This document shows positions 16,300 through 24,723 of a stretch of 36,787 bases of DNA, in pieces. The notes below the pieces were generated by a model. The model searched no databases and had not been told where the DNA came from. It worked only from the letters and a program-made list of their open reading frames with translations. Position 1 is the first letter of the stretch, and the number at the start of each line of letters is the position of its first letter. Source of the stretch: Desulfuromusa sp. (GTDB taxonomy: Bacteria; Desulfobacterota; Desulfuromonadia; Desulfuromonadales; Geopsychrobacteraceae); the NCBI GenBank assembly GCA_029934755.1, contig JAOZLQ010000002.1, positions 1-36,787 of the forward strand. Reading direction: 5' to 3'. The position numbers were made by a program, and so were the translations under genes.

Positions 16300-17031
16300 A
16301 TGGCTAAGAAGCATAAATGTCCCCCTCCCGGGGCGCCTAACTGGATCGTTACTTTTAGTGACCTCGTGACTCTTCTGCTGACATTTTTTGTGCTGTTGCT
16401 GTCGATGGCCAATATGGATCAGGCTAAATTCCTTCAAGCCAGTGACTCGCTGGCAGGGGCATTCGGGGTTATGGGGAGCAGTAATAAAACTGAAATCACT
16501 CCGCCAAATATTGTGACTTTTTCGCCGGTGGATGACGATTTTAACGCGGCGGTTTATCGCCGTTTGAGAACCAAATTACGCGAACTGAAGTTAAATAAAA
16601 AAATCAAACTGGTGAAAGATCGTGGTGCGGTTGTGCTGCGGATAGATGAAGCAGTGTTGTTTAAGTCTGGTCAGAGGTATCTGCAACCGGAGGCAGAACC
16701 GATTCTGCAAAAAGTTGCCGAATTGATTCGACCCTTACCACTGAATCTGAAAATTGAAGGACATACTGATGATCTTGGTGATGAAATGAACAACTGGGAT
16801 CTCTCAGTGAACCGGGCAGTTGTCGTATTACGTTTTTTGGCAACCAATCAGTTGGTTCAGCTGAGTCGTATGTCGGCGACTGGTTATGGCTCACAAAAAC
16901 CACTGTTTCCCAATGCGAGTGAACGTGAGCGGGAATTGAACCGCCGGGTTGAATTTGTTCTTGAAAGTCAGGGTGATCCTAATCAGGAACTCCCTTATTT
17001 GCTGGATGCGAAAGATCAAGTTCCGTTCTAA
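16300..17031 (+). CDS. motB: flagellar stator protein MotB
   Basis: A 243-residue stator partner. A basic N-terminus (AKKHK) precedes one membrane helix (about 16-38) with the ion-binding aspartate D21 in FSDLVTLLLTFFVLLLS. The plug region follows, and the C-terminal OmpA-like peptidoglycan-binding domain (about 105-230) has IEGHTDDLG, NWDLSVNRA and NRRVEFV. It starts 9 bases after motA, as usual for the pair. Confidence 0.96.
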   Translation: MAKKHKCPPPGAPNWIVTFSDLVTLLLTFFVLLLSMANMDQAKFLQASDSLAGAFGVMGSSNKTEITPPNIVTFSPVDDDFNAAVYRRLRTKLRELKLNKKIKLVKDRGAVVLRIDEAVLFKSGQRYLQPEAEPILQKVAELIRPLPLNLKIEGHTDDLGDEMNNWDLSVNRAVVVLRFLATNQLVQLSRMSATGYGSQKPLFPNASERERELNRRVEFVLESQGDPNQELPYLLDAKDQVPF

Positions 17032-17085
17032 GAGTTAAGTTTTCATGAACAATGTGATTAGAAATAAATATGGAAGGAACGAATA

Positions 17086-17583
17086 ATGGCAAAAAAAGAA
17101 GCGGCTGAACAGCCTGAAGAAGGTGGTGGATCAAAAAAGAAGTTGATCATTATTATTGTGGCAGTCCTGGTTCTGCTGATTGGTGGTGGGGCTGGATACT
17201 TTTTCTTTATGGGCGGAGATGAGGAAGAGAAAATCTCTCCAGAGCAAGAACAGGCTGAATTGGAAAAACAGGCAAAACAGGTGGGTCCGATGGTTAATAT
17301 GGACAGCTTCATTGTCAATATTATGGATGATGATGAAAGTCGTTATCTTAAAGCAACCATCACCATTGAAGTCGATGTAGAAGAAACCTCAATGGAACTG
17401 ACTCAGCGGATGCCACAAGTTAAGGATGCAGTTTTATTATTGCTTGGAAGTAAAACTTTTAGTGAAATAAATGATTTGCAGGGAAAAATTCAGTTGCGAG
17501 CAGAATTGATTAATAAAATTAATAGTATTTTGCTCAAAGGTAAGGTCAAACGAATCTATTTCACTGATTTCGTTGTCCAATAA
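17086..17583 (+). CDS. fliL: flagellar basal body-associated protein FliL
   Basis: A 165-residue single-pass membrane protein that surrounds and supports the stator. A lysine-rich N-terminus is followed by a membrane helix (about 21-43, LIIIIVAVLVLLIGGGAGYFFF), an acidic linker and a periplasmic stomatin-like domain (about 65-165) ending in VKRIYFTDFVVQ, the usual FliL end. GGAAGGAA lies upstream of the ATG. Confidence 0.95.
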   Translation: MAKKEAAEQPEEGGGSKKKLIIIIVAVLVLLIGGGAGYFFFMGGDEEEKISPEQEQAELEKQAKQVGPMVNMDSFIVNIMDDDESRYLKATITIEVDVEETSMELTQRMPQVKDAVLLLLGSKTFSEINDLQGKIQLRAELINKINSILLKGKVKRIYFTDFVVQ

Positions 17584-17594
17584 AGGGCTCTGGC

Positions 17595-18599
17595 GTGGAA
17601 AAGATACTCAGTAAAGAAGAGATCGCTGATCTCTTGTCAGCAGTTAGACATGGTGATGTTGACGTTGAATCAGTTGGGTCGGAATTTGAAGCGGCACCTG
17701 GTGAAGCAGGGACTTCCATGGCCGAAACCTGCAATCTATTCCAGTCTGCCGGCCCTGAAAGTTGGAAACTCAAAAATTACGATCTTATTCTTGATAACTT
17801 TGCCCGCAATTATGCCTTGTCCTTATCAACCCGTTTTCAGCGGGCTGCACACATTAAATTAGAAGCAATGGAGTCAATGCCTTTTGATGCGCTCTTACAG
17901 CGCCTATCTGGGCGTGGAGCTATCGGGGTGTTGCAACTGGAACCTCTTACTGGCGGGGGGTTGTTGGTTTTTGATGAGCAACTCTCTTTTGCGCTGGTTG
18001 AAATGGTTCTGGGGGGATCATCGGATGATCAGACGCTGATTCCAAACCGGGGAATGAGTGCGATTGAACTAAATGTCATTCGTGACGTTATCAATTCGGC
18101 CTGTCCAGAGTTAAACAAAGGATTTCTCCAGCTGCAGGAAATAAAAGCCTCTTTAGTTGAAGTGGTGAGTAACCTGCGGCTTCTTAATTTTGTCGGATCA
18201 GAAGTTGGTGTTGTTGCCGCTCGCTTTAAAGTCTCCATTGATAGTCTTGAAGGGGATATCACTCTTGTTGTCCCCCATTCAGCATTAGAACCATTACAAA
18301 AGAAGCAGCAGATTAAAGCTGTTCCGACCAGTGTCGTTCAGAACAGTAAATGGCAATCTTTGGTTTGTGATGAGCTGGATCATATGGAAGTTGAAATCGA
18401 GGCGATTCTGGCAACATTATCACTGCGGGTGCGGGACATCCTCAATTTTCAGGTTGGAGATGTTATTGATCTGGGTTGTAAGCCAGATACCCCACTACAG
18501 GTTATGATAGAAAAACGTCCTAAATTCCTCGGTCTGGCTGGGGTTCAGGGTGGTAAAAAAGCAATTCGAGTCATGGGGCGAATTCCCAATGGAGGATAG
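17595..18599 (+). CDS. fliM: flagellar motor switch protein FliM
   Basis: A 334-residue C-ring protein that receives phosphorylated CheY. GTG start. The N-terminal helix EKILSKEEIADLLSAV (2-17) matches the CheY-P binding segment, which suggests the motor is under chemotaxis control although no che gene is in the window. The CheC-like middle domain (about 50-230) and C-terminal SpoA domain (about 250-325) follow. It lies 11 bases after fliL and 3 before fliN. Confidence 0.96.
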   Translation: MEKILSKEEIADLLSAVRHGDVDVESVGSEFEAAPGEAGTSMAETCNLFQSAGPESWKLKNYDLILDNFARNYALSLSTRFQRAAHIKLEAMESMPFDALLQRLSGRGAIGVLQLEPLTGGGLLVFDEQLSFALVEMVLGGSSDDQTLIPNRGMSAIELNVIRDVINSACPELNKGFLQLQEIKASLVEVVSNLRLLNFVGSEVGVVAARFKVSIDSLEGDITLVVPHSALEPLQKKQQIKAVPTSVVQNSKWQSLVCDELDHMEVEIEAILATLSLRVRDILNFQVGDVIDLGCKPDTPLQVMIEKRPKFLGLAGVQGGKKAIRVMGRIPNGG

Positions 18600-18602
18600 A
18601 AG

Positions 18603-18929
18603 ATGAGTGATGTAAATCTTGAAAATGGACAACCTACGGAAGCTGCTGCTCCCAAGAATAGTTTTGACGATCGCGGAATTGATTTGCTGCTTGATATTCC
18701 TCTGGAAGTCTCAGTCGAGGTTGGCCGTTCTCGTATTCTTGTTCGCGACTTGTTGCAATTACAGGAAGGTTCTCTGGTTGAGCTCGATAAACTAGCTGGT
18801 GAACCGCTAGATCTTTATGTCAATTCGCGCCTTATTGCCCGTGGTGAAGCGGTCGTTGTCAATGAAAAATTCGGCTTGCGGTTGACCGACGTTGTCAGTC
18901 CCTCAGAACGTATTGAGAAATTGGGCTAA
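18603..18929 (+). CDS. fliN: flagellar motor switch protein FliN
   Basis: A 108-residue C-ring base protein and docking site for FliH. The SpoA domain (about 28-102) has the standard run DLLLDIPLEVSVEVGRS, VELDKLAGEPLDLYVN and ARGEAVVVNEKFGLRLTDV. GGAGG from the end of fliM serves as its ribosome site. The length is that of a plain FliN with no CheC fusion. Confidence 0.97.
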   Translation: MSDVNLENGQPTEAAAPKNSFDDRGIDLLLDIPLEVSVEVGRSRILVRDLLQLQEGSLVELDKLAGEPLDLYVNSRLIARGEAVVVNEKFGLRLTDVVSPSERIEKLG

Positions 18930-18932
18930 CCG

Positions 18933-19304
18933 ATGCGGGTGCTAGTATTTTTCTTCATCTTTATAGCTCAACCAGTTTTTTCTGCTGACACCATAGCTGA
19001 GCCAAGCTTGCTTGGATCTTCTCTGAAGATGCTGGCTGCTTTGGGGGTTGTTATCGGTATTTTGTTGCTGCTTTATGCTGCTAGTCGCAAAGGTTTTGGC
19101 GTATTACCACAGAAAAAAAATAGTTTAATCCAAGTGTTGGAAACCCGACCTTTGGGGGGTAGAAAGTTTCTTTGTGTCGTTAAGGTCCGTGGAGAAGAGA
19201 TGCTGCTTGGTCTCAGTAATGACCGTATTGAATATTTGAGTCAACTGACTTCAAATGATAACTTTTCTGAAACATTGAAGCATGCCGAAGAAGGTCGATC
19301 ATGA
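18933..19304 (+). CDS. fliO: flagellar biosynthetic protein FliO
   Basis: A 123-residue membrane protein that helps FliP assemble. A signal-like N-terminus (2-17) is followed by a second hydrophobic helix (about 32-50) and a small beta domain with VLETRPLGGRKFLCVVKVRGEEMLLGLS, the FliO signature. It starts 3 bases after fliN without a clear ribosome site, so coupling is likely, and overlaps fliP by four bases. Confidence 0.92.
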   Translation: MRVLVFFFIFIAQPVFSADTIAEPSLLGSSLKMLAALGVVIGILLLLYAASRKGFGVLPQKKNSLIQVLETRPLGGRKFLCVVKVRGEEMLLGLSNDRIEYLSQLTSNDNFSETLKHAEEGRS

Positions 19305-20038
19305 AACTGAAGCTTGCTTTCCTGTTGTTACTTTTATTAATGCCTCTGGCGGGTTATGCCGAAGGATTGCCGACTATAACTGTTGGGATTGGGGAAGCAA
19401 CTGATCCAGGAGAGGTATCCACAGCCCTACAAATTCTGGTTGTCCTGACGATTCTTTCCGTTGCCCCGGCAATTTTGTTGATGACGACCGGCTTTACCCG
19501 GATTGTCATTGTTTTGTCATTTGTACGTCAGGCAATGGGAACCCAATCTGCTCCCTCCAATCAGATTGTGATTGGTCTGGCTCTGTTTTTGACCTTCTTT
19601 GTTATGGCACCGGTCTTTAATCAGATCAATGAACAGGCATTGAAGCCCTATCTGGATCAAAAAATCAGTCAAGAACAAGCATTGGAGGAGGCTCTGCAGC
19701 CGATGCGTCAATTTATGTTCTCCCAGGTTGGTGAAAAAGATCTACAGTTATTGGTCGATATCTCAAAATCACCACAACCGGAGAACCAAGCTGATATTTC
19801 AATGTTGACCTTGATACCAGCATTTATGTTGTCCGAATTGAAACGTGCCTTTCAGATGGGTTTCCTCTTGTTTGTCCCTTTTCTGATGGTTGATATGATT
19901 GTCGCCTCGATTCTGATGTCGATGGGGATGATGATGTTGCCACCGATTATTGTATCTTTGCCGTTCAAGATTCTTCTTTTTGTTTTGGTTGATGGTTGGT
20001 CACTGGTGATTGGTTCGTTAGTTCAGAGTTTCGGATGA
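19301..20038 (+). CDS. fliP: flagellar export gate protein FliP
   Basis: A 245-residue export gate core protein. A cleavable signal (about 1-20, ending GYAEG) is followed by four hydrophobic segments. The conserved FTRIVIVLSFVRQAMGTQSAP (about 66-86) and the C-terminal block LLFVPFLMVDMIVASILMSMGMMMLPP are present. Length and order are standard. The downstream gap to fliQ (154 bases) is unusual in this compact operon and holds an inverted repeat. Confidence 0.96.
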   Translation: MKLKLAFLLLLLLMPLAGYAEGLPTITVGIGEATDPGEVSTALQILVVLTILSVAPAILLMTTGFTRIVIVLSFVRQAMGTQSAPSNQIVIGLALFLTFFVMAPVFNQINEQALKPYLDQKISQEQALEEALQPMRQFMFSQVGEKDLQLLVDISKSPQPENQADISMLTLIPAFMLSELKRAFQMGFLLFVPFLMVDMIVASILMSMGMMMLPPIIVSLPFKILLFVLVDGWSLVIGSLVQSFG

Positions 20039-20044
20039 GGTGGC

Positions 20045-20166
20045 AGGCGAATGAAAAGGTTGCAGCTGCTGCGTTACGCTCAAACTTCAGGTTTCGATGT
20101 GGAAATATCCACACCTCAACCTTCCATTTTTCGCAAGCCTTGCATCTCCAACCTTTTGATTCGCCT
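20045..20166 (+). repeat. inverted-repeat element between fliP and fliQ
   Basis: The 21-base arms at 20045-20065 and 20146-20166 match as reverse complements with two mismatches (outer AGGCGAAT and ATTCGCCT exact). An inner hairpin TGTGGA-AATA-TCCACA (20098-20113) lies between them, with AGGTT/AACCT pairing outside it. No reading frame is supported. It looks like a small non-coding palindromic element inserted in the operon. Confidence 0.7.
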
Positions 20167-20192
20167 AGTTTAAAGAGTAGTGAGGTAATTAT

Positions 20193-20462
20193 ATGACTCC
20201 TGAATATGTTGTCAGTATTGGTCGGCAGGCAATTGAAACCACTCTGATGTGTTCTGCCCCTATGTTAATTGCGGCTCTGGGAATTGGTCTGGTTATCAGT
20301 ATTTTTCAAGCGGCGACACAAATCAACGAACAGACCATGACATTTATCCCGAAGATTGTGGGAGTTTTTGTTACCATGCTGATTTTCGCTCCTTGGATTT
20401 TGCAAAAAGCAACCGCTTTTTTGATCTCAATTTTTGATCAACTGCCGACTATTGGCCCATAA
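20193..20462 (+). CDS. fliQ: flagellar export gate protein FliQ
   Basis: An 89-residue gate protein with two membrane helices (about 17-37 and 50-75). It has the expected ETTLMCSAPMLIAALGIGLVISIFQAATQINEQTMTFIPK pattern of the family. GTGAGG lies upstream of the ATG. It follows the fliP-fliQ repeat and precedes fliR by 16 bases. Confidence 0.96.
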   Translation: MTPEYVVSIGRQAIETTLMCSAPMLIAALGIGLVISIFQAATQINEQTMTFIPKIVGVFVTMLIFAPWILQKATAFLISIFDQLPTIGP

Positions 20463-20478
20463 CCGGGATTTGTAGAGT

Positions 20479-21255
20479 ATGGATCTCCCGGATTTTTCTT
20501 TGCCCTTGATTCAAGGATTTCTGATCTGCCTGGCACGGGTGGCGGCTATGTTTGCTGCTATTCCGGTGTTTAGTGGCGGGCAAATTCCACCGCAGATGCG
20601 ACTGGGTATCGCTGTATTGTTCTCGATGCTGACCTATCCGCTGGTGAAAGATTTTATTCCGACAGAAAGTTTGACCCCACTTGATTTAGGATTGCTGATA
20701 TCTGCAGAGATTATTCTAGGATTATTGGTTGGTTTTTTGGCTCAGTTGGCATTTATGGCAGCAGAATTTGCCGGTTCGCTGATTGGTTACCAAATGGGCT
20801 TTGCTGCCGCTAATATTTTCGATCCGTCAACGCAATCACAGGTTGCTCTGATTTCTCGATTTCAGGGAATATTTGCCATTCTGTTGTTTCTTTCCCTTGA
20901 TATTCATCACCTTTTTCTTGAAGCCATTGTTGCCTCTTTTGAAATGCTTCAGCCAGGAAGTTTGACTCTGTCGGGGGGAGCTATCCCAATGATTATTGAG
21001 GTGGCAAATCATTCCCTTATTCTGAGTATCCGGCTGGTGGCACCAATTCTGGCTCTTTTAATTTTATCCACCTTGACTTTAGGAATCATGTCGCGGGTAT
21101 TTCCTCAGCTTAACGTATTTATGATCTCCTTTCCCATCAATATAGGAATCTCCTTTATCGTCATGGGTTTGACCCTCGGTATCGTGGCAAGTCTTCTCCA
21201 AGGAGAATTTTCCTCACTTCCGGAACGATTCTTGAATCTCTTCAGCTTGATGTAG
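20479..21255 (+). CDS. fliR: flagellar export gate protein FliR
   Basis: A 258-residue membrane protein with about six hydrophobic helices, and the third member of the FliPQR pore. Features include LICLARVAAMFAAIPVFSGGQIPPQMR near the N-terminus and FAGSLIGYQMGFAAANIFDPSTQSQV in the middle, both family hallmarks. The Shine-Dalgarno site is weak. It is not fused to FlhB. Confidence 0.96.
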   Translation: MDLPDFSLPLIQGFLICLARVAAMFAAIPVFSGGQIPPQMRLGIAVLFSMLTYPLVKDFIPTESLTPLDLGLLISAEIILGLLVGFLAQLAFMAAEFAGSLIGYQMGFAAANIFDPSTQSQVALISRFQGIFAILLFLSLDIHHLFLEAIVASFEMLQPGSLTLSGGAIPMIIEVANHSLILSIRLVAPILALLILSTLTLGIMSRVFPQLNVFMISFPINIGISFIVMGLTLGIVASLLQGEFSSLPERFLNLFSLM

Positions 21256-21322
21256 CTTTTTTAACCAAAATTGCCAAAAATCTGTCACTACCAATTTTGT
21301 ATTTACTACTGATCTTTCACTA

Positions 21323-21430
21323 ACCCTTCTCCCTTAGGGAGAAGGTGGCCATAGGCCGGATGAGGGGGGAATATTCAGGTGCTCTTGCACACGATCCCCC
21401 TCACCCTAGCCCTCTCCCTCAGGGAGAGGG
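21323..21430 (+). repeat. paired REP/BIME-like palindromes between fliR and flhB
   Basis: Two short palindromes, 21325-21345 (CCTTCTCCCT-T-AGGGAGAAGG) and 21410-21430 (CCCTCTCCCT-C-AGGGAGAGGG), are themselves in inverted order with GATGAGGGGG and CCCCCTCACC inside. This is the widespread CCCTCACCCTNNCCCTCTCCC class of dispersed repeats. It fills most of the 208-base gap and ends 33 bases before the flhB ATG, leaving AGGAGA (21449-21454) intact. Confidence 0.85.
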
Positions 21431-21463
21431 AATATCGTTAATTTGTTCAGGAGAAGAAAATAG

Positions 21464-22522
21464 ATGGCTGAAGAGTCGGGCCAAGAACGTACCGAAGAAG
21501 CAACTGCAAAGCGTCGCCAGGATTTTCGTGAGAAAGGTCAGGTTGCGCAAAGCAAAGAGGTGGCAACAGCAGCATTGTTGACCTTTTCTCTGTTGCTTTG
21601 GGTTGTTTATGCCCGTCATTTCTGGGCTGATCTAGAGAACCTATATGCGGGCTTGTTGCGGATGATGGCCACGTTTCAAGTAACGCCATTGGGAGTTATC
21701 AGTCTCGCCTGGGATATGGGGACACTGATGGCAAAACTTCTCTGGCCGGTATTTCTGCTCACTATGTTGGTTGGTTTTTTCTCCTCCTTTCTTCAGGTTG
21801 GGCCCCTTTTTTCCACCAAAGTCTTTCAGCCTGATCTCAACAAATTTGATCCAATTAAGGGGATGGCAAAATTTGTTTCCAAGCGTTCAGCCGTCGAACT
21901 GGTCAAATCTCTGGCGAAGATAACGTTAATAGGGTTTGTTGCCTATAAAACTGTTGCCAACGAATTTGAGACAGCTTTGACCCTGTCGCTGCTTGATATT
22001 AACCAGACCTTGATTTTTATTGGACAGGTTGCCTTTCTGGTTATGGGGAAAACTTGTGGGATTATGATTGCCCTGGCGGTGATCGATTTTGCTTTTTCTC
22101 GCTATGAGATGGAGCAAAAAATGAAGATGACCAAACAGGAGATTAAGGAAGAGTTTAAAGAGACGGAAGGGGATCCACAACTTAAAGCCCGGGTTCGAGC
22201 GGTACAACAACAGATGGCGCGTAAAAGGATGATGGCAGAGGTTCCTAACGCAGACGTTATTGTCACCAACCCGACTCACTTATCAGTCGCAATTTCCTAT
22301 CGAAGAAGTGAAATGGACGCTCCAATAATTGTCGCTAAAGGAGCCGATCATCTGGCCTTTCGGATTCGTGAAATCGCGAAGGAACACAAGGTTCCAATCA
22401 TCGAAAACAAGCCGGTGGCACGAGCCTTGTACAAGCAAGAGGTTGGGGAGACAGTTCCCGAAGAAATGTTTACTGCTGTGGCTGAACTTTTGGCTTATGT
22501 CTACAGCCTGAAGAATCGTTAA
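21464..22522 (+). CDS. flhB: flagellar export switch protein FlhB
   Basis: A 352-residue membrane protein that switches export from rod/hook to filament substrates. The N-terminal KTEEATxKR-type motif (QERTEEATAKRRQDFREKGQV) is followed by four membrane helices (about 35-50, 85-110, 145-165, 180-207) and a cytoplasmic domain with the self-cleavage site NPTH (269-272). All key residues are present, so the FliK-dependent switch should work. It has AGGAGA upstream. Confidence 0.97.
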   Translation: MAEESGQERTEEATAKRRQDFREKGQVAQSKEVATAALLTFSLLLWVVYARHFWADLENLYAGLLRMMATFQVTPLGVISLAWDMGTLMAKLLWPVFLLTMLVGFFSSFLQVGPLFSTKVFQPDLNKFDPIKGMAKFVSKRSAVELVKSLAKITLIGFVAYKTVANEFETALTLSLLDINQTLIFIGQVAFLVMGKTCGIMIALAVIDFAFSRYEMEQKMKMTKQEIKEEFKETEGDPQLKARVRAVQQQMARKRMMAEVPNADVIVTNPTHLSVAISYRRSEMDAPIIVAKGADHLAFRIREIAKEHKVPIIENKPVARALYKQEVGETVPEEMFTAVAELLAYVYSLKNR

Positions 22523-22632
22523 CATGCTGATATTTAAACACTTATTATACAAAGAATAGAAATAATGACAGGTTTCTCTTAAGCCAAAAGCTTGACATGA
22601 CCCTGTCAGAATTCAGTCTTGATGGAGAAAAT

Positions 22633-24723
22633 ATGGCAACAATAGATGGAATCATCAACAATCGCTGGCGAGAAACGCTATTCCGTAGTGATGTGTTGGT
22701 TGCAGTTGGTCTGGTGATGATTTTGATGTTGATGATTTTACCAGTACCACCAATGTTGCTCGATATTTTTCTGTCGTTGAATATTACTATTGGTTTGTTG
22801 ATTCTGATCATTACTCTCTATACGTCTCGGGCTCTTGATTTTGCAGTTTTCCCAAGTGTCCTCCTGATAACGACCCTGTTTCGCCTTTCTCTTAATGTTG
22901 CTTCAACACGTTTGATTCTATTGCATGGAGATGAAGGCCCGTCTGCTGCCGGAAGTGTTATTCAGTCTTTTGGTCAGTTTGTTGTTGGTGGGAACTATGT
23001 GGTTGGGGTTGTCATTTTCATTATTCTAGTACTGATTAATTTTATGGTTATTACCAAGGGTGCTGGACGGGTTGCTGAAGTTGCTGCCCGTTTTACTTTG
23101 GATGCGATGCCTGGCAAGCAGATGGCGATTGATGCCGATTTGAATGCGGGGTTACTCAGCGATGAAGAGGCACGTTCACGCCGCAAGGAAATTGCTTCTG
23201 AATCCGATTTCTATGGGGCAATGGATGGTGCCAGCAAGTTTGTTAAAGGGGATGCTATTGCTGGAATCATTATTACTTTAATCAATATTGGTGCTGGTTT
23301 TGTTATCGGTGTGGTGCAGAAAGGGATGCCGGCGGCTGAAGCGGCTGCAAATTATACCATCTTGACTGTTGGTGACGGGCTAGTTGGACAGATCCCCGCG
23401 CTGATTATTTCAACGGGTGCCGGTATCATGGTTACTCGAACGACTGGTGATGGTGATTTTGGAACCGAACTGAAACGTCAATTCACAATCCATCCACGCG
23501 CTCTATGGGTGGTTTCAGGGATTCTTCTCGGTTTCGCTCTGATTCCGGGGTTGCCGCAACTTCCGTTTTTCCTCCTCTCAATGATACTTGCCTGGATTGC
23601 CTGGCAGGTACAAAAATCACATGAACAGATGGATGAACAGAAAGAACTTGAATCTGCTCCGGCGCCCAAACTTTTGGAAGAAGAAAATTATGAGCAGATG
23701 CTTTCTGTCGATATGCTGGAGATGGAGGTTGGTTACGGATTGATTCCATTGGTTGATACGGCTCAGAACGGGGAACTATTGCCACGGATTAAATCGATCC
23801 GGCGCCAGTTTACCCTCGATATGGGCTTTATTGTCCCGCCAGTGCATATCAAGGATAATTTACAGTTGAAACCAAATGAATACGCCATTGTCCTCAAAGG
23901 GGTGAAGATTGGTGGCGGAGAACTTCTTCCCGGCCACTTTCTGGCAATGAATCCCGGCACGGCAACGGAAGTTATCAAGGGTGTCGAAACGGTTGAGCCA
24001 GCTTTTAATTTGCCAGCTGTCTGGATCTCTGAAGATAAGAAGGAACGTGCTCAGATTTCAGGTTATACCGTTGTTGATAATACCACCGTTGTTGCAACCC
24101 ATTTGAGTGAATTGATCAAAACTCATGGCCATGAGTTACTTGGCCGCCAGGAAACCCAAAATCTGCTGGATAACTTAGGCAATGAATATCCGAAGTTGGT
24201 GGAAGAGCTGGTTCCTGCTCTTCTGAGCCTTGGCGTGGTGATGCGTGTCTTACAAAATTTACTCCGTGAAGGGGTTTCAATTCGTGATCTTAGAACTATT
24301 TTAGAAACTTTGGCAGATTGGGCACCGGTTGTGCAAGACCCTGATCAACTGACCGAACATGTACGCGCCATATTGGCTCGTTCAATCAGTAATAGCTATA
24401 GCGATGATGGGCAGGTATTGGAAGTGATGACCTTTGATCGAAATGTTGAAACACAAATTCAGGAAGCGTTGCACAGTACGGAACAAGGGGCTTATCTGGC
24501 TTTGGAGCCTGGCTTTGCTCAGGCGTTGATCAACAGTTTGACCAAGGCGCTACAGAATGCTGCTGGAGCAAATCCAGTGCTTCTCTGTACGCCAACAATC
24601 CGACTTCATGTCAAAAGGTTGACCGAACGCTACCTGCCGAGTCTGGCAATTATCTCTCACAACGAGATCGCACCCCATTTGAAAGTGCGATCGATAGGAA
24701 CGGTGACTGTCGATGTTGGTTAG
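22633..24723 (+). CDS. flhA: flagellar export gate protein FlhA
   Basis: A 696-residue export platform protein. Eight hydrophobic helices occupy the first 330 residues or so, and the FHIPEP loop RFTLDAMPGKQMAIDADLNAG is complete. The cytosolic domain (about 350-696) forms the nonameric docking ring for chaperone-substrate complexes. An upstream in-frame ATG (22597) exists without a ribosome site; ATG 22633 has GGAG six bases before it and gives the usual family start. The end overlaps flhF by 11 bases. Confidence 0.95.
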   Translation: MATIDGIINNRWRETLFRSDVLVAVGLVMILMLMILPVPPMLLDIFLSLNITIGLLILIITLYTSRALDFAVFPSVLLITTLFRLSLNVASTRLILLHGDEGPSAAGSVIQSFGQFVVGGNYVVGVVIFIILVLINFMVITKGAGRVAEVAARFTLDAMPGKQMAIDADLNAGLLSDEEARSRRKEIASESDFYGAMDGASKFVKGDAIAGIIITLINIGAGFVIGVVQKGMPAAEAAANYTILTVGDGLVGQIPALIISTGAGIMVTRTTGDGDFGTELKRQFTIHPRALWVVSGILLGFALIPGLPQLPFFLLSMILAWIAWQVQKSHEQMDEQKELESAPAPKLLEEENYEQMLSVDMLEMEVGYGLIPLVDTAQNGELLPRIKSIRRQFTLDMGFIVPPVHIKDNLQLKPNEYAIVLKGVKIGGGELLPGHFLAMNPGTATEVIKGVETVEPAFNLPAVWISEDKKERAQISGYTVVDNTTVVATHLSELIKTHGHELLGRQETQNLLDNLGNEYPKLVEELVPALLSLGVVMRVLQNLLREGVSIRDLRTILETLADWAPVVQDPDQLTEHVRAILARSISNSYSDDGQVLEVMTFDRNVETQIQEALHSTEQGAYLALEPGFAQALINSLTKALQNAAGANPVLLCTPTIRLHVKRLTERYLPSLAIISHNEIAPHLKVRSIGTVTVDVG

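Noticed and set aside
20534..20549. TGGCACG inside the start of fliR as a promoter
   Set aside because: No GC at the -12 spacing; the bases encode the conserved LARVAAMF segment.
21345..21581. Open frame across the REP pair and the start of flhB
   Set aside because: It reads palindrome sequence and then flhB out of frame; no ribosome site and no recognisable protein.
22416..22431. Sigma-54-like TGGCACGAGCCTTGTA inside flhB, which could serve flhA
   Set aside because: The -12 element has GT in place of the near-invariant GC, and the site is fully within conserved flhB coding sequence.
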